Made by a program: the position numbers and the translations under genes
Assembly (NCBI RefSeq): GCF_012933385.1
Contig: NZ_JABBPN010000019.1
Coordinates: forward strand, 22,072 to 86,071
Direction of reading: 5' to 3'
Length of the DNA stretch: 64,000 nucleotides
Origin: Paenibacillus lemnae
GTDB lineage: Bacteria > Bacillota > Bacilli > Paenibacillales > Paenibacillaceae
Notes under the pieces: model-generated
Databases searched by the model: none
Seen by the model: the letters and a program-made list of their open reading frames with translations, nothing else
Told to the model about the DNA's origin: nothing
In this document: positions 20,277 to 28,591 of the stretch, piece after piece
Numbering within the stretch: position 1 is the stretch's first letter
Layout: the number at the start of each line of letters is the position of its first letter

Positions 20277-20459
20277 GATGTACACCTCCCGAGACGTCCT
20301 TCTTCATCAGAAGAACCGATATTAATCCTAGTATAAATACCGGCTATCCGAAAAAAGACGGATCACCAATATTTTCGCGCACATTCTGAATAAACCGCTG
20401 ATTCCGAAAAGGTTCAAACGGATTGTTCATAAAAACGCGAATTTAGGCCTACCTAAAAC

Positions 20460-20488
20460 ACTTTATCATATGGACCACGCCATTTCAA
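20460..20488 (-). promoter_or_regulatory. Promoter of the rpmG-secE-nusG operon
   Basis: TTGAAA (20483-20488), a 17-base spacer and TAAAGT (20460-20465) lie on the minus strand, between the sigH terminator and rpmG. The leader of about 180 bases contains a small ATCCG/CGGAT hairpin near 20346-20372 and no gene. Confidence 0.6.
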
Positions 20489-20577
20489 GCCTTTTTCTCT
20501 CTGAAACAAGGGATGCATTACTTACCATTATGGTCAACCTTACAGTCCTTAAAACACCAAACAGTCAACATGACAGC

Positions 20578-20602
20578 AAAAAAGGCTCTCTTCTTAGAGC
20601 CT
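20578..20602 (-). terminator. Rho-independent terminator after sigH
   Basis: GGCTCT and AGAGCC arms form a short stem followed on the minus strand by TTTTTT, 15 bases past the sigH stop. Confidence 0.85.
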
Positions 20603-20616
20603 TCCTTCTTCATTAT

Positions 20617-21261
20617 TCACAGATCCCGAACCTCCAGATACCGCTCAAGCTTGCGCTTGACTCGCTGCAGGGCATTATCGATCGACTTTACATGACGGCT
20701 CAAATCGACAGCAATTTCTTGATAAGAACGTCCATCCAAATAAAGCATCAGTACTTTCCGCTCGAGATCACTTAAAATTTCCGACATCTTGTCTTCCAGC
20801 CCGACAAACTCTTCTTGATTAATGATCAGCTCTTCCGGATCACTTACAGCAGTGCCGCAAATGACATCCAGCAGCGTCCGGTCAGAATCTTCATCGTAAA
20901 TCGGCTTGTCCAGAGATACATAGGAGTTCAAAGGGATATGCTTCTGTCTCGTAGCCGTCTTGATCGCCGTGATGATCTGGCGGGTGATGCACAATTCGGC
21001 AAAAGCCTTGAATGAGGACAGCTTGTCTCCCTTGAAATCCCGGATCGCCTTGTAAAGACCAATCATCCCTTCTTGGACGATATCTTCACGATCAGCTCCG
21101 ATTAAAAAATAGGAACGCGCCTTGGCACGCACGAAGTTCCGGTACTTATTGATCAAATATTCCAACGCTCCGATATCACCTTCACGGACCGTCTCGACAA
21201 TGTCTTCATCGCTTACAACATCATACCTCGATAACATGACTTCCTTGAGGTCGACACTCAA
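20617..21261 (-). CDS. sigH: RNA polymerase sigma-H factor
   Basis: I chose the TTG at 21259-21261, giving (M)SVDLKEVMLSRYDVVSDED. A GGAGGG site lies 6 bases upstream and would be inside the coding sequence if the earlier GTG (21300) were used. The 214-residue product has region 2 (YRNFVRAKARSYFLIGADRE, DIVQEGMIGLYKAIRDFK) and region 4 (LDGRSYQEIAVDL, RHVKSIDNALQRVKRKLE) of Spo0H. It directs early sporulation and stationary-phase genes. It has its own promoter (21320-21348) and terminator. Confidence 0.93.
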   Translation of the reverse strand: MSVDLKEVMLSRYDVVSDEDIVETVREGDIGALEYLINKYRNFVRAKARSYFLIGADREDIVQEGMIGLYKAIRDFKGDKLSSFKAFAELCITRQIITAIKTATRQKHIPLNSYVSLDKPIYDEDSDRTLLDVICGTAVSDPEELIINQEEFVGLEDKMSEILSDLERKVLMLYLDGRSYQEIAVDLSRHVKSIDNALQRVKRKLERYLEVRDL

Positions 21262-21319
21262 TAGAATCCCTCCGGCCCGGAACGCACGGTAAACCGTCAC
21301 TCGCTTGAAATATATGACA

Positions 21320-21348
21320 AGTATATATGATGGCTTTTAGACCGTCAA
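21320..21348 (-). promoter_or_regulatory. sigH promoter
   Basis: TTGACG (21343-21348), a 17-base spacer and TATACT (21320-21325) lie on the minus strand in the gap between the NYN-domain gene and sigH. The surrounding region is AT-rich; AbrB control is known for B. subtilis sigH but cannot be read from this sequence. Confidence 0.75.
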
Positions 21349-21419
21349 CCACGGTATTCCTGTTTTAGAGTGTGAATAACATAAATGTAAAGAGTTTCAT
21401 GATTTTGAAATGCCATTCA

Positions 21420-21944
21420 TTATTTTTCACGGCGCCAGCGTTCGAACATCTGCAGCACATCAGAAGACAGCTTCCCTTCCAGTGTATTGCGCCTTGAATT
21501 GTCGCGGTCCTGCTCGATTTTACGCTTCACTTCTTTCTCGCTCTGCTTCACCTGGTGCAGCAGCTCCCGGGCCGATATTCGCAGTGCGCCCAATGCAAAA
21601 ATAATATGCTGTTCAATCAAATCACTTGTTGCTACATAAATTTTCCGCCGGCGGTGGCTGAACTCCCCCACCAGACGTTCAATGCACTCGTCTGCGGTTT
21701 CTTTTTCCTTCGTGAAGTAAACCTGTACCTTCCCCTGGGTGAAGGACTTGCCAAGACCCGGCACGAGATAGGCGTCAAATATAGCGATGATCCGAAGACC
21801 TGAAAAAGCCTGGTAATCCGCCAGCTTCTCCAGCAGCGCATCGCGCGCCTCCTGCATGCTGATCTTGGACAGCTCGGCCAGGAAAGGCCAGCCGCCGATC
21901 ATGTTGTAACCGTCGACCAGCAGCACATCCCGCCAATCGGCCAT
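21420..21944 (-). CDS. NYN-domain endoribonuclease, YacP/Rae1 family
   Basis: The 174-residue protein begins MADWRDVLLVDGYNMIGGWP; the LLVDGYN segment and later acidic residues form the PIN/NYN nuclease site. B. subtilis Rae1 (YacP) enters the ribosomal A site and cuts certain mRNAs. The length and position (between rlmB and sigH) match that gene. It follows rlmB by 6 bases, so the two are translated from one message. Confidence 0.88.
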   Translation of the reverse strand: MADWRDVLLVDGYNMIGGWPFLAELSKISMQEARDALLEKLADYQAFSGLRIIAIFDAYLVPGLGKSFTQGKVQVYFTKEKETADECIERLVGEFSHRRRKIYVATSDLIEQHIIFALGALRISARELLHQVKQSEKEVKRKIEQDRDNSRRNTLEGKLSSDVLQMFERWRREK

Positions 21945-21950
21945 CTTATC

Positions 21951-22700
21951 CTACCCTTGCATGCGGCGACGGCGGAGCACTTCGTACATAATGACTCCTG
22001 CAGCCACGGAAGCATTCAGTGAATTGATCTGGCCTGCCATCGGCAGTTTCACCAGCACATCACACTTCTCACGGATCAACCGGCCCATGCCTTTCGCTTC
22101 ATTGCCGATCACAATGGCTACCGGACCGTTGAACACGGAGGTTTCGTAGATTTCTTCAACCTCATCAACAACCGTGCCTACAACCCAGACGCCCATCTCC
22201 TTCAGCTGATCAATCGTCTGGGCCAGGTTTGTTACCCGTGCCACGGGCACATATTCCACCGCGCCCGCCGAAGTTTTCGAAACGGTCGCTGTAATCTGAG
22301 CGGAACGCCGCTTTGGAAGCACAACTCCATGGACTCCGGTACAGTCAGCCGTTCTCAGAATCGAGCCAAGATTATGCGGATCCTCGATCTCGTCCAAGAT
22401 GAGGAGAAACGGAGCTTCTCCTTTTTCTTCAGCATGCTTAAGCAGATCATCCATATGTGCGTATGCATACGGAGCGGCCTGGGCAACCACGCCCTGGTGC
22501 TGAATGCCGGGAACCATCTGGTCCAGCTTTCGCTTGTCCACGTTCTGCACGATTACCCCTGCTTTTTTAGCTTCAGCAATAATGGGCTGCGTCAAATGCT
22601 TTTGGGCATTTTCGGCAATCCAGATTTTATTGATGGTACGGCCGGATCGCAGCGCCTCGGTGACGGAGTGCTTCCCGGCAATCATTTCTTCTTCCTGCAT
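21951..22700 (-). CDS. rlmB: 23S rRNA (guanosine-2'-O-)-methyltransferase RlmB
   Basis: The 249-residue SPOUT-family protein has an N-terminal L30e-like substrate domain (IAGKHSVTEALRSGRTINKI) and the C-terminal knot, with LILDEIEDPHNLGSILRTAD, IVIGNEAKGMGRLIREKCD and IPMAGQ-like PMAGQINSLNASVAAGVIMYE motifs. It is expected to methylate the 23S rRNA guanosine equivalent to E. coli G2251; the B. subtilis orthologue is YacO. A GGAGG site precedes the ATG at 22698-22700. Confidence 0.92.
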   Translation of the reverse strand: MQEEEMIAGKHSVTEALRSGRTINKIWIAENAQKHLTQPIIAEAKKAGVIVQNVDKRKLDQMVPGIQHQGVVAQAAPYAYAHMDDLLKHAEEKGEAPFLLILDEIEDPHNLGSILRTADCTGVHGVVLPKRRSAQITATVSKTSAGAVEYVPVARVTNLAQTIDQLKEMGVWVVGTVVDEVEEIYETSVFNGPVAIVIGNEAKGMGRLIREKCDVLVKLPMAGQINSLNASVAAGVIMYEVLRRRRMQG

Positions 22701-22814
22701 AATATTATCCTCCTGTTGCCTGCCCTCTCTTTATTCCACAGGGCCGGCGGCTGTATGGTATCCGGGTGATGTCGTCCGGTTTTTATGTTTGATTACTGTC
22801 AAGATTCCCCGGCA

Positions 22815-23258
22815 CTATCCGCCATGCTCGTCTCTGTACTGTATCGCCTGGCCTACCAGCTCCTGAAGTCTGTCATGCTGGCCCGTATAGTAAAGAAAGC
22901 CGACCAAACATTCGAAGGCCGTTGCATGGCGGTACTCCAGCACATCTGCATTCTTTGGAATACTTCCTGACTTTGCATTTCTTCCCTGGCGCACGACGTC
23001 TTTCTCTTCTTCGGTCAGGAGCGGCTCCAAATAATTCAATATGACGCTTTGGGCCCTGGCGGATACCAGCGACGTTGCCGCCCGGTGCAGATGATTCGGC
23101 CGCAAGCTGGGCTTGGAGATCAGATACTGACGCACTGCTACCTCGTATATAGCATCCCCGATGTATGCCAGCACGATCGGCGGCACGAGCCGGACAGGCT
23201 TGGAGGGCGGATAAGGAAACCAACCGCTCTCCAGATTTCCGTTTCCGTTCCCGCTCAT
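22815..23258 (-). CDS. mrnC: Mini-ribonuclease 3
   Basis: The 147-residue protein has the RNase III catalytic signature (LAYIGDAIYEVAVRQYL and the C-terminal YRHATAFECLVGFLYYTG) but no dsRNA-binding domain, which is diagnostic of Mini-III. It trims the ends of 23S pre-rRNA in B. subtilis. Its ATG overlaps the cysS stop by four bases (ATGA), indicating coupling with cysS. Confidence 0.95.
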   Translation of the reverse strand: MSGNGNGNLESGWFPYPPSKPVRLVPPIVLAYIGDAIYEVAVRQYLISKPSLRPNHLHRAATSLVSARAQSVILNYLEPLLTEEEKDVVRQGRNAKSGSIPKNADVLEYRHATAFECLVGFLYYTGQHDRLQELVGQAIQYRDEHGG

Positions 23259-24661
23259 TTGCGCCGCCAGCGCATGCCCTGCGCCGTATCCTCCAATATA
23301 ATTCCTTTCTCTGCCAAGAGGTCGCGGATTTCATCAGCACGTGCCCAATTCTTGTTGATACGTGCCTCGGAGCGCTCATGGATCAGCTGCTCAATCTCCT
23401 CGTCCAGCAGCTCCTCTGCCTGAATTTCAACGACACGCAGCACGGCATTCATCTCTTCAAATGCATCCAGAACGAATGCCAGATCCTCAGCCGGTATCGA
23501 TGGCTGCTGCAGCAGCTGATTCGCCTCGGCTGCCCACTGGAACATCGCGGTTATCGCGTCAGGTGTGTTAAAATCATCCTGCATTTTTTGGTGGAATTCA
23601 TTCAGTACAGCGGATATTTTCTCCTGAATATCATCCCCGGCCTTCCCCTCCGGTGACGCAACAGCCATCTGGAGACGATGACGGACATTGCTGGCTGCAT
23701 TACTCAGACGCTCCACGCTGTTCTGGGCCTGGTCCATAACCTCATCACTGAAATTAAGCGGATTACGGTAATGCGTGGAGAGCATAAAGTAACGGATTGC
23801 TTCCTTGGTATACTGCTCTCTCAATTCTTTTACGAGCACTCCATTGCCGAGAGATTTCGACATTTTCTCATTATTGATACGAATATAGCCGTTATGCATC
23901 CAGTAGTTGGCCAGAGGTTTCCCCGTCAGCGCTTCGGATTGAGCGACCTCGCATTCATGATGCGGGAACTGCAGATCCTGTCCGCCGCCGTGTATATCCA
24001 GCGTATCCCCGAGGTAACGGCGCGCCATTGCGGAGCATTCAATATGCCACCCCGGCCGGCCGTCGCCCCATGGACTCTCCCAGTAAATTTCGCCGGGCTT
24101 GGCTGCTTTCCAGAGAACGAAATCTTCCGGGTTTTCCTTGCGCCGGTCCACCTCGATCCGGATCCCGAACTGAAGCTCATCCAGATTTTGCTGAGACAGC
24201 TTACCGTAATCATCGAACTTGCGGGTCCGGTAAAAGACGTCTCCGCCGTTCTCATAAGCAAAGTCTTTCTGAATCAGCTCCGTGATGAACTCGATAATAT
24301 TGTCCATGTTCTCCGTCACGCGTGGATTCAGAGTTGCGCGAGGAATGTCGAGACCATCCAGGTCCTCAAAGTAAGCCGCGATGAATTTGTCCGCCACCTC
24401 TGGCACCGTCGTCCCGGTCTGCTCTGCTTTACGAATCATTTTGTCATCGACATCGGTAAAATTCACAACATAGGAAACGTCATTGCCCTGTTGATCCAAA
24501 TAAGCACGAACCACATCAAAGAAGATCATCGGACGCGCATTCCCGATATGAATATAATCGTATACGGTCGGTCCGCATACATACATGCTGACCTTCCCGG
24601 CTTCTTTGGACTGAAAAGTCTCCTTCTTGCGGGTTAACGTATTATAAATCTGAAGCGCCAT
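23255..24661 (-). CDS. cysS: Cysteinyl-tRNA synthetase
   Basis: The 468-residue class I synthetase begins MALQIYNTLTRKKETFQSKE. HIGH-type motif YIHIGNARP and KMSKS motif EKMSKSLGN are present, as are the zinc-site cysteines (MYVCGPTV, HIECSAM). The family alignment favours the ATG at 24659-24661; an AAAGGA lies 14 bases upstream, which is far, and an in-frame GTG at 24673 is the alternative. It is transcribed with cysE from the T-box-controlled promoter and overlaps mrnC. Confidence 0.95.
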   Translation of the reverse strand: MALQIYNTLTRKKETFQSKEAGKVSMYVCGPTVYDYIHIGNARPMIFFDVVRAYLDQQGNDVSYVVNFTDVDDKMIRKAEQTGTTVPEVADKFIAAYFEDLDGLDIPRATLNPRVTENMDNIIEFITELIQKDFAYENGGDVFYRTRKFDDYGKLSQQNLDELQFGIRIEVDRRKENPEDFVLWKAAKPGEIYWESPWGDGRPGWHIECSAMARRYLGDTLDIHGGGQDLQFPHHECEVAQSEALTGKPLANYWMHNGYIRINNEKMSKSLGNGVLVKELREQYTKEAIRYFMLSTHYRNPLNFSDEVMDQAQNSVERLSNAASNVRHRLQMAVASPEGKAGDDIQEKISAVLNEFHQKMQDDFNTPDAITAMFQWAAEANQLLQQPSIPAEDLAFVLDAFEEMNAVLRVVEIQAEELLDEEIEQLIHERSEARINKNWARADEIRDLLAEKGIILEDTAQGMRWRRK

Positions 24662-24685
24662 GGGTATGGTCACAATCCTTTCGTC

Positions 24686-25387
24686 TTATCGCTTTTGTAA
24701 ATCTCTATGCAGCTGTATCTCCAATGGTTCAGGGTCCTGTACCCTGCGGTCAGCCTTTCGCTGATCATCCAGCTCTTTTCGCAGCTCATCAATCTCTCTC
24801 TGCATGCCGCGCAGCGTATCGACAATCGGGTCAGGCAGATTGGTATGATCCAGCCGGTCCCGAACTCTTTCGCCGTTCTGCTTCACGATCTTGCCCGGAT
24901 TCCCGACCACCGTGCTGTTGGCTGGAACTTCGCGGAGCACCACGGCATTCGAGCCGATATTGCAATTATCCCCAATAGAGAAGGAGCCAAGTACTTTCGC
25001 CCCGGATCCGATAACCACATTGCTGCCGATCGTCGGGTGCCGTTTGCCCTTCTCCTTGCCCGTTCCGCCGAGCGTCACGCCCTGATAAATAACCACGTCA
25101 TCCCCGATCTCGCAGGTCTCGCCAATGACAATACCCATGCCATGATCGATAAACAGCCGCTGACCGATGGTTGCCCCGGGGTGGATTTCGATCCCGGTCA
25201 TAAACCGACTGAACTGTGATACGACCCGGGCCAGCGTATACCATCGCCGTAGAAACAGCGCATGCGCAATACGATGTGCCCACAAGGCATGAAGCCCTGA
25301 ATAGGTAAACACCACTTCAAACCAACCCCGGGCGGCCGGGTCATTCTCAAATACAGTGCGTATATCCGACTTCATCTGCTTGAACAT
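24686..25387 (-). CDS. cysE: Serine O-acetyltransferase
   Basis: The ATG at 25385-25387 (MFKQMKSDIRTVFENDPAAR) follows a GGGGGAAGG site; the frame stays open far upstream through the T-box leader, but that part is untranslated. The 233-residue product has an N-terminal helical domain and left-handed beta-helix hexapeptide repeats with IDHGMGIVIGET and GGTGKEKGKRHP, the CysE acceptor and active-site loops. It makes O-acetylserine for cysteine synthesis. It is cotranscribed with cysS, linking cysteine supply to Cys-tRNA charging. Confidence 0.95.
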   Translation of the reverse strand: MFKQMKSDIRTVFENDPAARGWFEVVFTYSGLHALWAHRIAHALFLRRWYTLARVVSQFSRFMTGIEIHPGATIGQRLFIDHGMGIVIGETCEIGDDVVIYQGVTLGGTGKEKGKRHPTIGSNVVIGSGAKVLGSFSIGDNCNIGSNAVVLREVPANSTVVGNPGKIVKQNGERVRDRLDHTNLPDPIVDTLRGMQREIDELRKELDDQRKADRRVQDPEPLEIQLHRDLQKR

Positions 25388-25429
25388 GTCCCTTCCTCCC
25401 CCTGAATGCATGATCCAGCCGAAAGATAT

Positions 25430-25754
25430 AAAAAACGCCCCTGCAGCTTTCGCTGCAGAGACGTCGATTCCATTACGCGGTTCCACTCTGCTTGAACCCC
25501 AAGTCTCCTCCTTGGTACAGGACGGATACTCAGGTTCCACTCAAGTCCATAACGGAGACAACCGGCATGATCTAACGATAAAGACCGCTTCAACCATGCA
25601 GCTCACAGGCGCATTTCCGCTTCCGGCAGTGGATGGCTTTCAGCCTGGAAGAATCAAGTCACCTCGTCTTCTTCCGGTCATCCTCTCTGAAACTGCACTT
25701 AACTTACGCGTACTTCTCCTGATCGTGGCTTTTATTATCATCAATTGGATACTG
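25430..25754 (-). promoter_or_regulatory. T-box riboswitch (cysteine type) ahead of cysE-cysS
   Basis: The leader carries the T-box sequence AGAGTGGAACCGCG (about 25475-25488), which pairs with the uncharged tRNA NCCA end in the antiterminator. It is followed by a strong terminator hairpin (CGTCTCTGCAGC, GAAA, GCTGCAGGGGCG; 25436-25463) and T6 (25430-25435). The distal stem I has GAGAGGATGACC-type sequence. The likely specifier is TGC (Cys) at 25598-25600 in GTGAGCTGCATGG. A second GAGTGGAACC, without CGCG, lies about 60 bases upstream of the T-box. Identity is certain; the specifier call is an inference from position and the downstream genes. Confidence 0.92.
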
Positions 25755-25760
25755 CTCTAT

Positions 25761-25789
25761 ATTCTACTCAAAAGACAGGACCCTGACAA
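25761..25789 (-). promoter_or_regulatory. Promoter of the T-box cysES transcript
   Basis: TTGTCA (25784-25789), a 17-base spacer and TAGAAT (25761-25766) lie on the minus strand just past the gltX stop. It allows cysES to be transcribed and attenuated independently of gltX. Confidence 0.75.
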
Positions 25790-25819
25790 GAGGCGGTATA
25801 CGGCAGCGGAGAAACTTAT

Positions 25820-27286
25820 TTAAACACTCTTGATCTGAGCACGCAGGCGCTCCAGCACCCGGTCTTTGCCAAGAAGCCAGATGGTCTGGTTCAAATCCCG
25901 GCCATGCGTCTGTCCCGTAAGCGCTACACGGATCGGCATAAAGAGCTGTTTGCCTTTAAAGCCGGTCTCTTTCTGTACTTCCTTGATTAAAGACGCAATC
26001 TTCTGGGCTGTAAATTCTTCGTTCTGCTCCAGCTTGTGAAGGAATGCGGATAGCACAGCCGGAACCTGTTCTTCGGCCAGTACCACAACACCCTCCTGAT
26101 CCATCTCCAGATGCGTTCTGAAGAAGACGGAGGACAATTCAACAATCTCGGAAGCAGAGGTCATCTGCTCCTGATAGATGGACACCAGCGTGCGTGCCCA
26201 TTCTTCCTGCTCCGGTGTCAGCTCTTCCGGAAGATGTCCGACTTTAATCAGATGAGAAATCGCCATATCGGCTACAACAGCGGGATCCGCCTGTTTCAGA
26301 TAATGGTTGTTCAAATGGTCCAGCTTCTTCGTATCAAACACGGCCGGGCTCTTGGATAACCTGTTCGCATCAAACATCTCAATCAACTGCTCCTTCGAGA
26401 GAATTTCCTCTTCTCCTTCCGGTGACCAGCCCAGCAGTGCGATAAAATTAAACAGTGCCTCCGGCAGATAACCCAGATGATCATACTGCTCAATGAACTG
26501 AATGATGGATTCATCCCGCTTGCTCAGCTTCTTATGATTCTCATTCGTGATCAGAGTCATATGGGCAAAACGCGGTGCTGTCAGACCGAGTGCCTCATAA
26601 ATCATCAGCTGACGCGGTGTGTTGGAGATATGGTCCTCGCCACGCAGAACATGGGTAATTTTCATCAGGGAGTCATCAAGCGCCACCGCAAAGTTATACG
26701 TGGGAATTCCGTCTTTTTTCACAATGACAAAGTCTCCGGTCTCCTTGCTGTTAAACGAGATAGACCCTTTCACCATATCATCCCAGGCATATTCTTTCTC
26801 TTCCGGCACACGGAAGCGCACGCTTGGCACCCGGCCCTCGGCCTCAAACGCCGCACGCTGCTCCTCGGTCAAATCACGGTGTTTCCCGGAATAACGCGGT
26901 GTTTCTCCGCGGGCCATCTGCTCTTCCCGCTCTTTATCCAGCTCTTCCTCCGTACAGTAGCAGTAATAGGCCAGTCCTCGGTCCAGCAGATCCTGCCAGT
27001 ATTTACGGTACAGGTCCAGACGCTCGGTTTGACGGTAGGGGCCGTATTCGCCGCCCACATCCACACTCTCGTCCCACTCGACGCCCAGCCACTTCAAATA
27101 TTTCAGCTGGCTCTCTTCGCCCCCGGCGACGTTGCGCTTCACATCCGTATCCTCGATACGGATAATAAATTTGCCGTTATGCTTGCGCGCGAACAAATAA
27201 TTGAATAATGCCGTTCTGGCATTGCCGATATGTAAATGGCCCGTTGGACTCGGTGCATAGCGCACGCGGATTTCTTCGGTCATCAT
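25820..27286 (-). CDS. gltX: Glutamyl-tRNA synthetase
   Basis: The 488-residue class I synthetase begins MMTEEIRVRYAPSPTGHLHI; either of the two leading ATGs could serve, after GGAGG. HIGH-type GHLHIGNA and KMSKS-type KLSKRD motifs are intact. It is probably the non-discriminating form that also charges tRNA-Gln, as in B. subtilis, but this cannot be judged here. It follows ispF by 28 bases. Confidence 0.96.
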   Translation of the reverse strand: MMTEEIRVRYAPSPTGHLHIGNARTALFNYLFARKHNGKFIIRIEDTDVKRNVAGGEESQLKYLKWLGVEWDESVDVGGEYGPYRQTERLDLYRKYWQDLLDRGLAYYCYCTEEELDKEREEQMARGETPRYSGKHRDLTEEQRAAFEAEGRVPSVRFRVPEEKEYAWDDMVKGSISFNSKETGDFVIVKKDGIPTYNFAVALDDSLMKITHVLRGEDHISNTPRQLMIYEALGLTAPRFAHMTLITNENHKKLSKRDESIIQFIEQYDHLGYLPEALFNFIALLGWSPEGEEEILSKEQLIEMFDANRLSKSPAVFDTKKLDHLNNHYLKQADPAVVADMAISHLIKVGHLPEELTPEQEEWARTLVSIYQEQMTSASEIVELSSVFFRTHLEMDQEGVVVLAEEQVPAVLSAFLHKLEQNEEFTAQKIASLIKEVQKETGFKGKQLFMPIRVALTGQTHGRDLNQTIWLLGKDRVLERLRAQIKSV

Positions 27287-27314
27287 TAACGCCTCCGTTC
27301 ATATCATTTCATTT

Positions 27315-27803
27315 TCAAGATGATAGCATACCTTGGATGAGGCAGACAACAGACTGTGCTGCAACGCCTTCTCCACGGCCAGTAAAACCGAGCTGCTCTG
27401 TTGTTGTGGCCTTGACATTGACCTGCTCCGGTTCTGCATGGAGCGCTTTCGCTATAATGGCAGTCATCTCCGGAATATAAGGAGCCATTTTGGGCTTCTG
27501 CGCGATAATAGTACAGTCGGCATTCCCCAGGCGGTAACCTTTCTCCTTAGCCATCTCCCATACCTGTTCCAGCAGTTTCAAGCTGTCTGCGTCTTTAAAA
27601 GCGGGATCATTGTCCGGAAAATGCCGTCCGATGTCTCCCAGTCCGAGCGCCCCCAAAATAGCGTCAGTTAATGCATGCAGCAGTACATCCGCATCCGAAT
27701 GCCCAAGCAGCCCTTTCTCATAAGGGATTGTTACACCGCCAATAATACACGGCCTGCCCTCTACCAGTTGATGTACATCAAAACCCTGACCCACTCGAAT
27801 CAT
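27315..27803 (-). CDS. ispF: 2-C-methyl-D-erythritol 2,4-cyclodiphosphate synthase
   Basis: The 162-residue enzyme of the MEP isoprenoid pathway begins MIRVGQGFDVHQLVEGRPCI. The metal-binding DVH (residues 9-11) and the HSDADVLLHALTDAILGALG signature are present. It forms trimers. Its start overlaps the ispD stop by four bases, so ispD and ispF act in sequence from one coupled message. Confidence 0.97.
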   Translation of the reverse strand: MIRVGQGFDVHQLVEGRPCIIGGVTIPYEKGLLGHSDADVLLHALTDAILGALGLGDIGRHFPDNDPAFKDADSLKLLEQVWEMAKEKGYRLGNADCTIIAQKPKMAPYIPEMTAIIAKALHAEPEQVNVKATTTEQLGFTGRGEGVAAQSVVCLIQGMLSS

Positions 27804-28498
27804 GATCCGGTCTCCTCCTTGTTTCTTCCCATAAACGCCGCATATTCCAGGTCTTCCGGCGTCGTAATCTTAATATTGCTGTATTTGCCCTCCGCTACGG
27901 CGACAGGGAGGCCGATATGCTCCAGCAGCATGGCATCATCCGTTGCCGCAAAGCCGTCCTGCTGCGCCGTCTCATGAGCCCGCATCAGCTCGGAAAGACG
28001 AAAAGCCTGCGGCGTGTGAACAGCCCACAGACTTTGACGGTCAGGTGTCCCTGTGATGAGCCCCTGGCCGTTGACCTGCTTGATCGTATCCTTCACGGGA
28101 ACGGCCAGCACGGCCGCTCCTTCGGAAACCGCCGTATCGCGGCAGGTCGTAATCTCTTCAGTGGTGACAAACGGTCTGACGCCGTCATGTATCATTACCC
28201 ACTCTGTATGCATTTGCTTGATACCTAAGTACACCGATTCCTGCCGTTCACGGCCGCCGGGAATAACAGCAGACACCTTGTCCAGCCCATAGGCCGAGAT
28301 CCATGCCTCACAGCGTTCAACATCATCTCTGCCAGTAACCAGCACGATCTGCTGGATCCACGGAAGCCGGTTAAATATATCCATCGTCTGAACCACGATC
28401 GGCTTCCCGCCGATATGCAGGAACTGCTTGCTCTCCCGGGTTCCCATTCTCGAACCTTTACCCGCTGCCACGATGACAGCTCCGAAGCCCGTTGTCAT
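27800..28498 (-). CDS. ispD: 2-C-methyl-D-erythritol 4-phosphate cytidylyltransferase
   Basis: The ATG at 28496-28498 (MTTGFGAVIVAAGKGSRMGT) follows AGGAG at 7 bases spacing; the ATG eight codons upstream sits too close to its GGGGG. The 232-residue product has the nucleotidyltransferase motif VIVAAGKGSRMG and the conserved HDGVRPFV. It makes CDP-methylerythritol in the MEP pathway. It overlaps ispF by 4 bases. Confidence 0.95.
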   Translation of the reverse strand: MTTGFGAVIVAAGKGSRMGTRESKQFLHIGGKPIVVQTMDIFNRLPWIQQIVLVTGRDDVERCEAWISAYGLDKVSAVIPGGRERQESVYLGIKQMHTEWVMIHDGVRPFVTTEEITTCRDTAVSEGAAVLAVPVKDTIKQVNGQGLITGTPDRQSLWAVHTPQAFRLSELMRAHETAQQDGFAATDDAMLLEHIGLPVAVAEGKYSNIKITTPEDLEYAAFMGRNKEETGS

Positions 28499-28591
28499 AT
28501 CAAAACTCCTGTTCCAAGTCATCCCCCGGTACGAATGTCAAACCCGTACTGCCGGATACGTAAAATAGGTACATTTATCATCATACCCGCT

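Noticed and set aside
25388..25540. N-terminal extension of cysE by 51 codons
   Set aside because: The extension runs through the T-box antiterminator and terminator; the internal ATG has a proper ribosome site and matches the family start.
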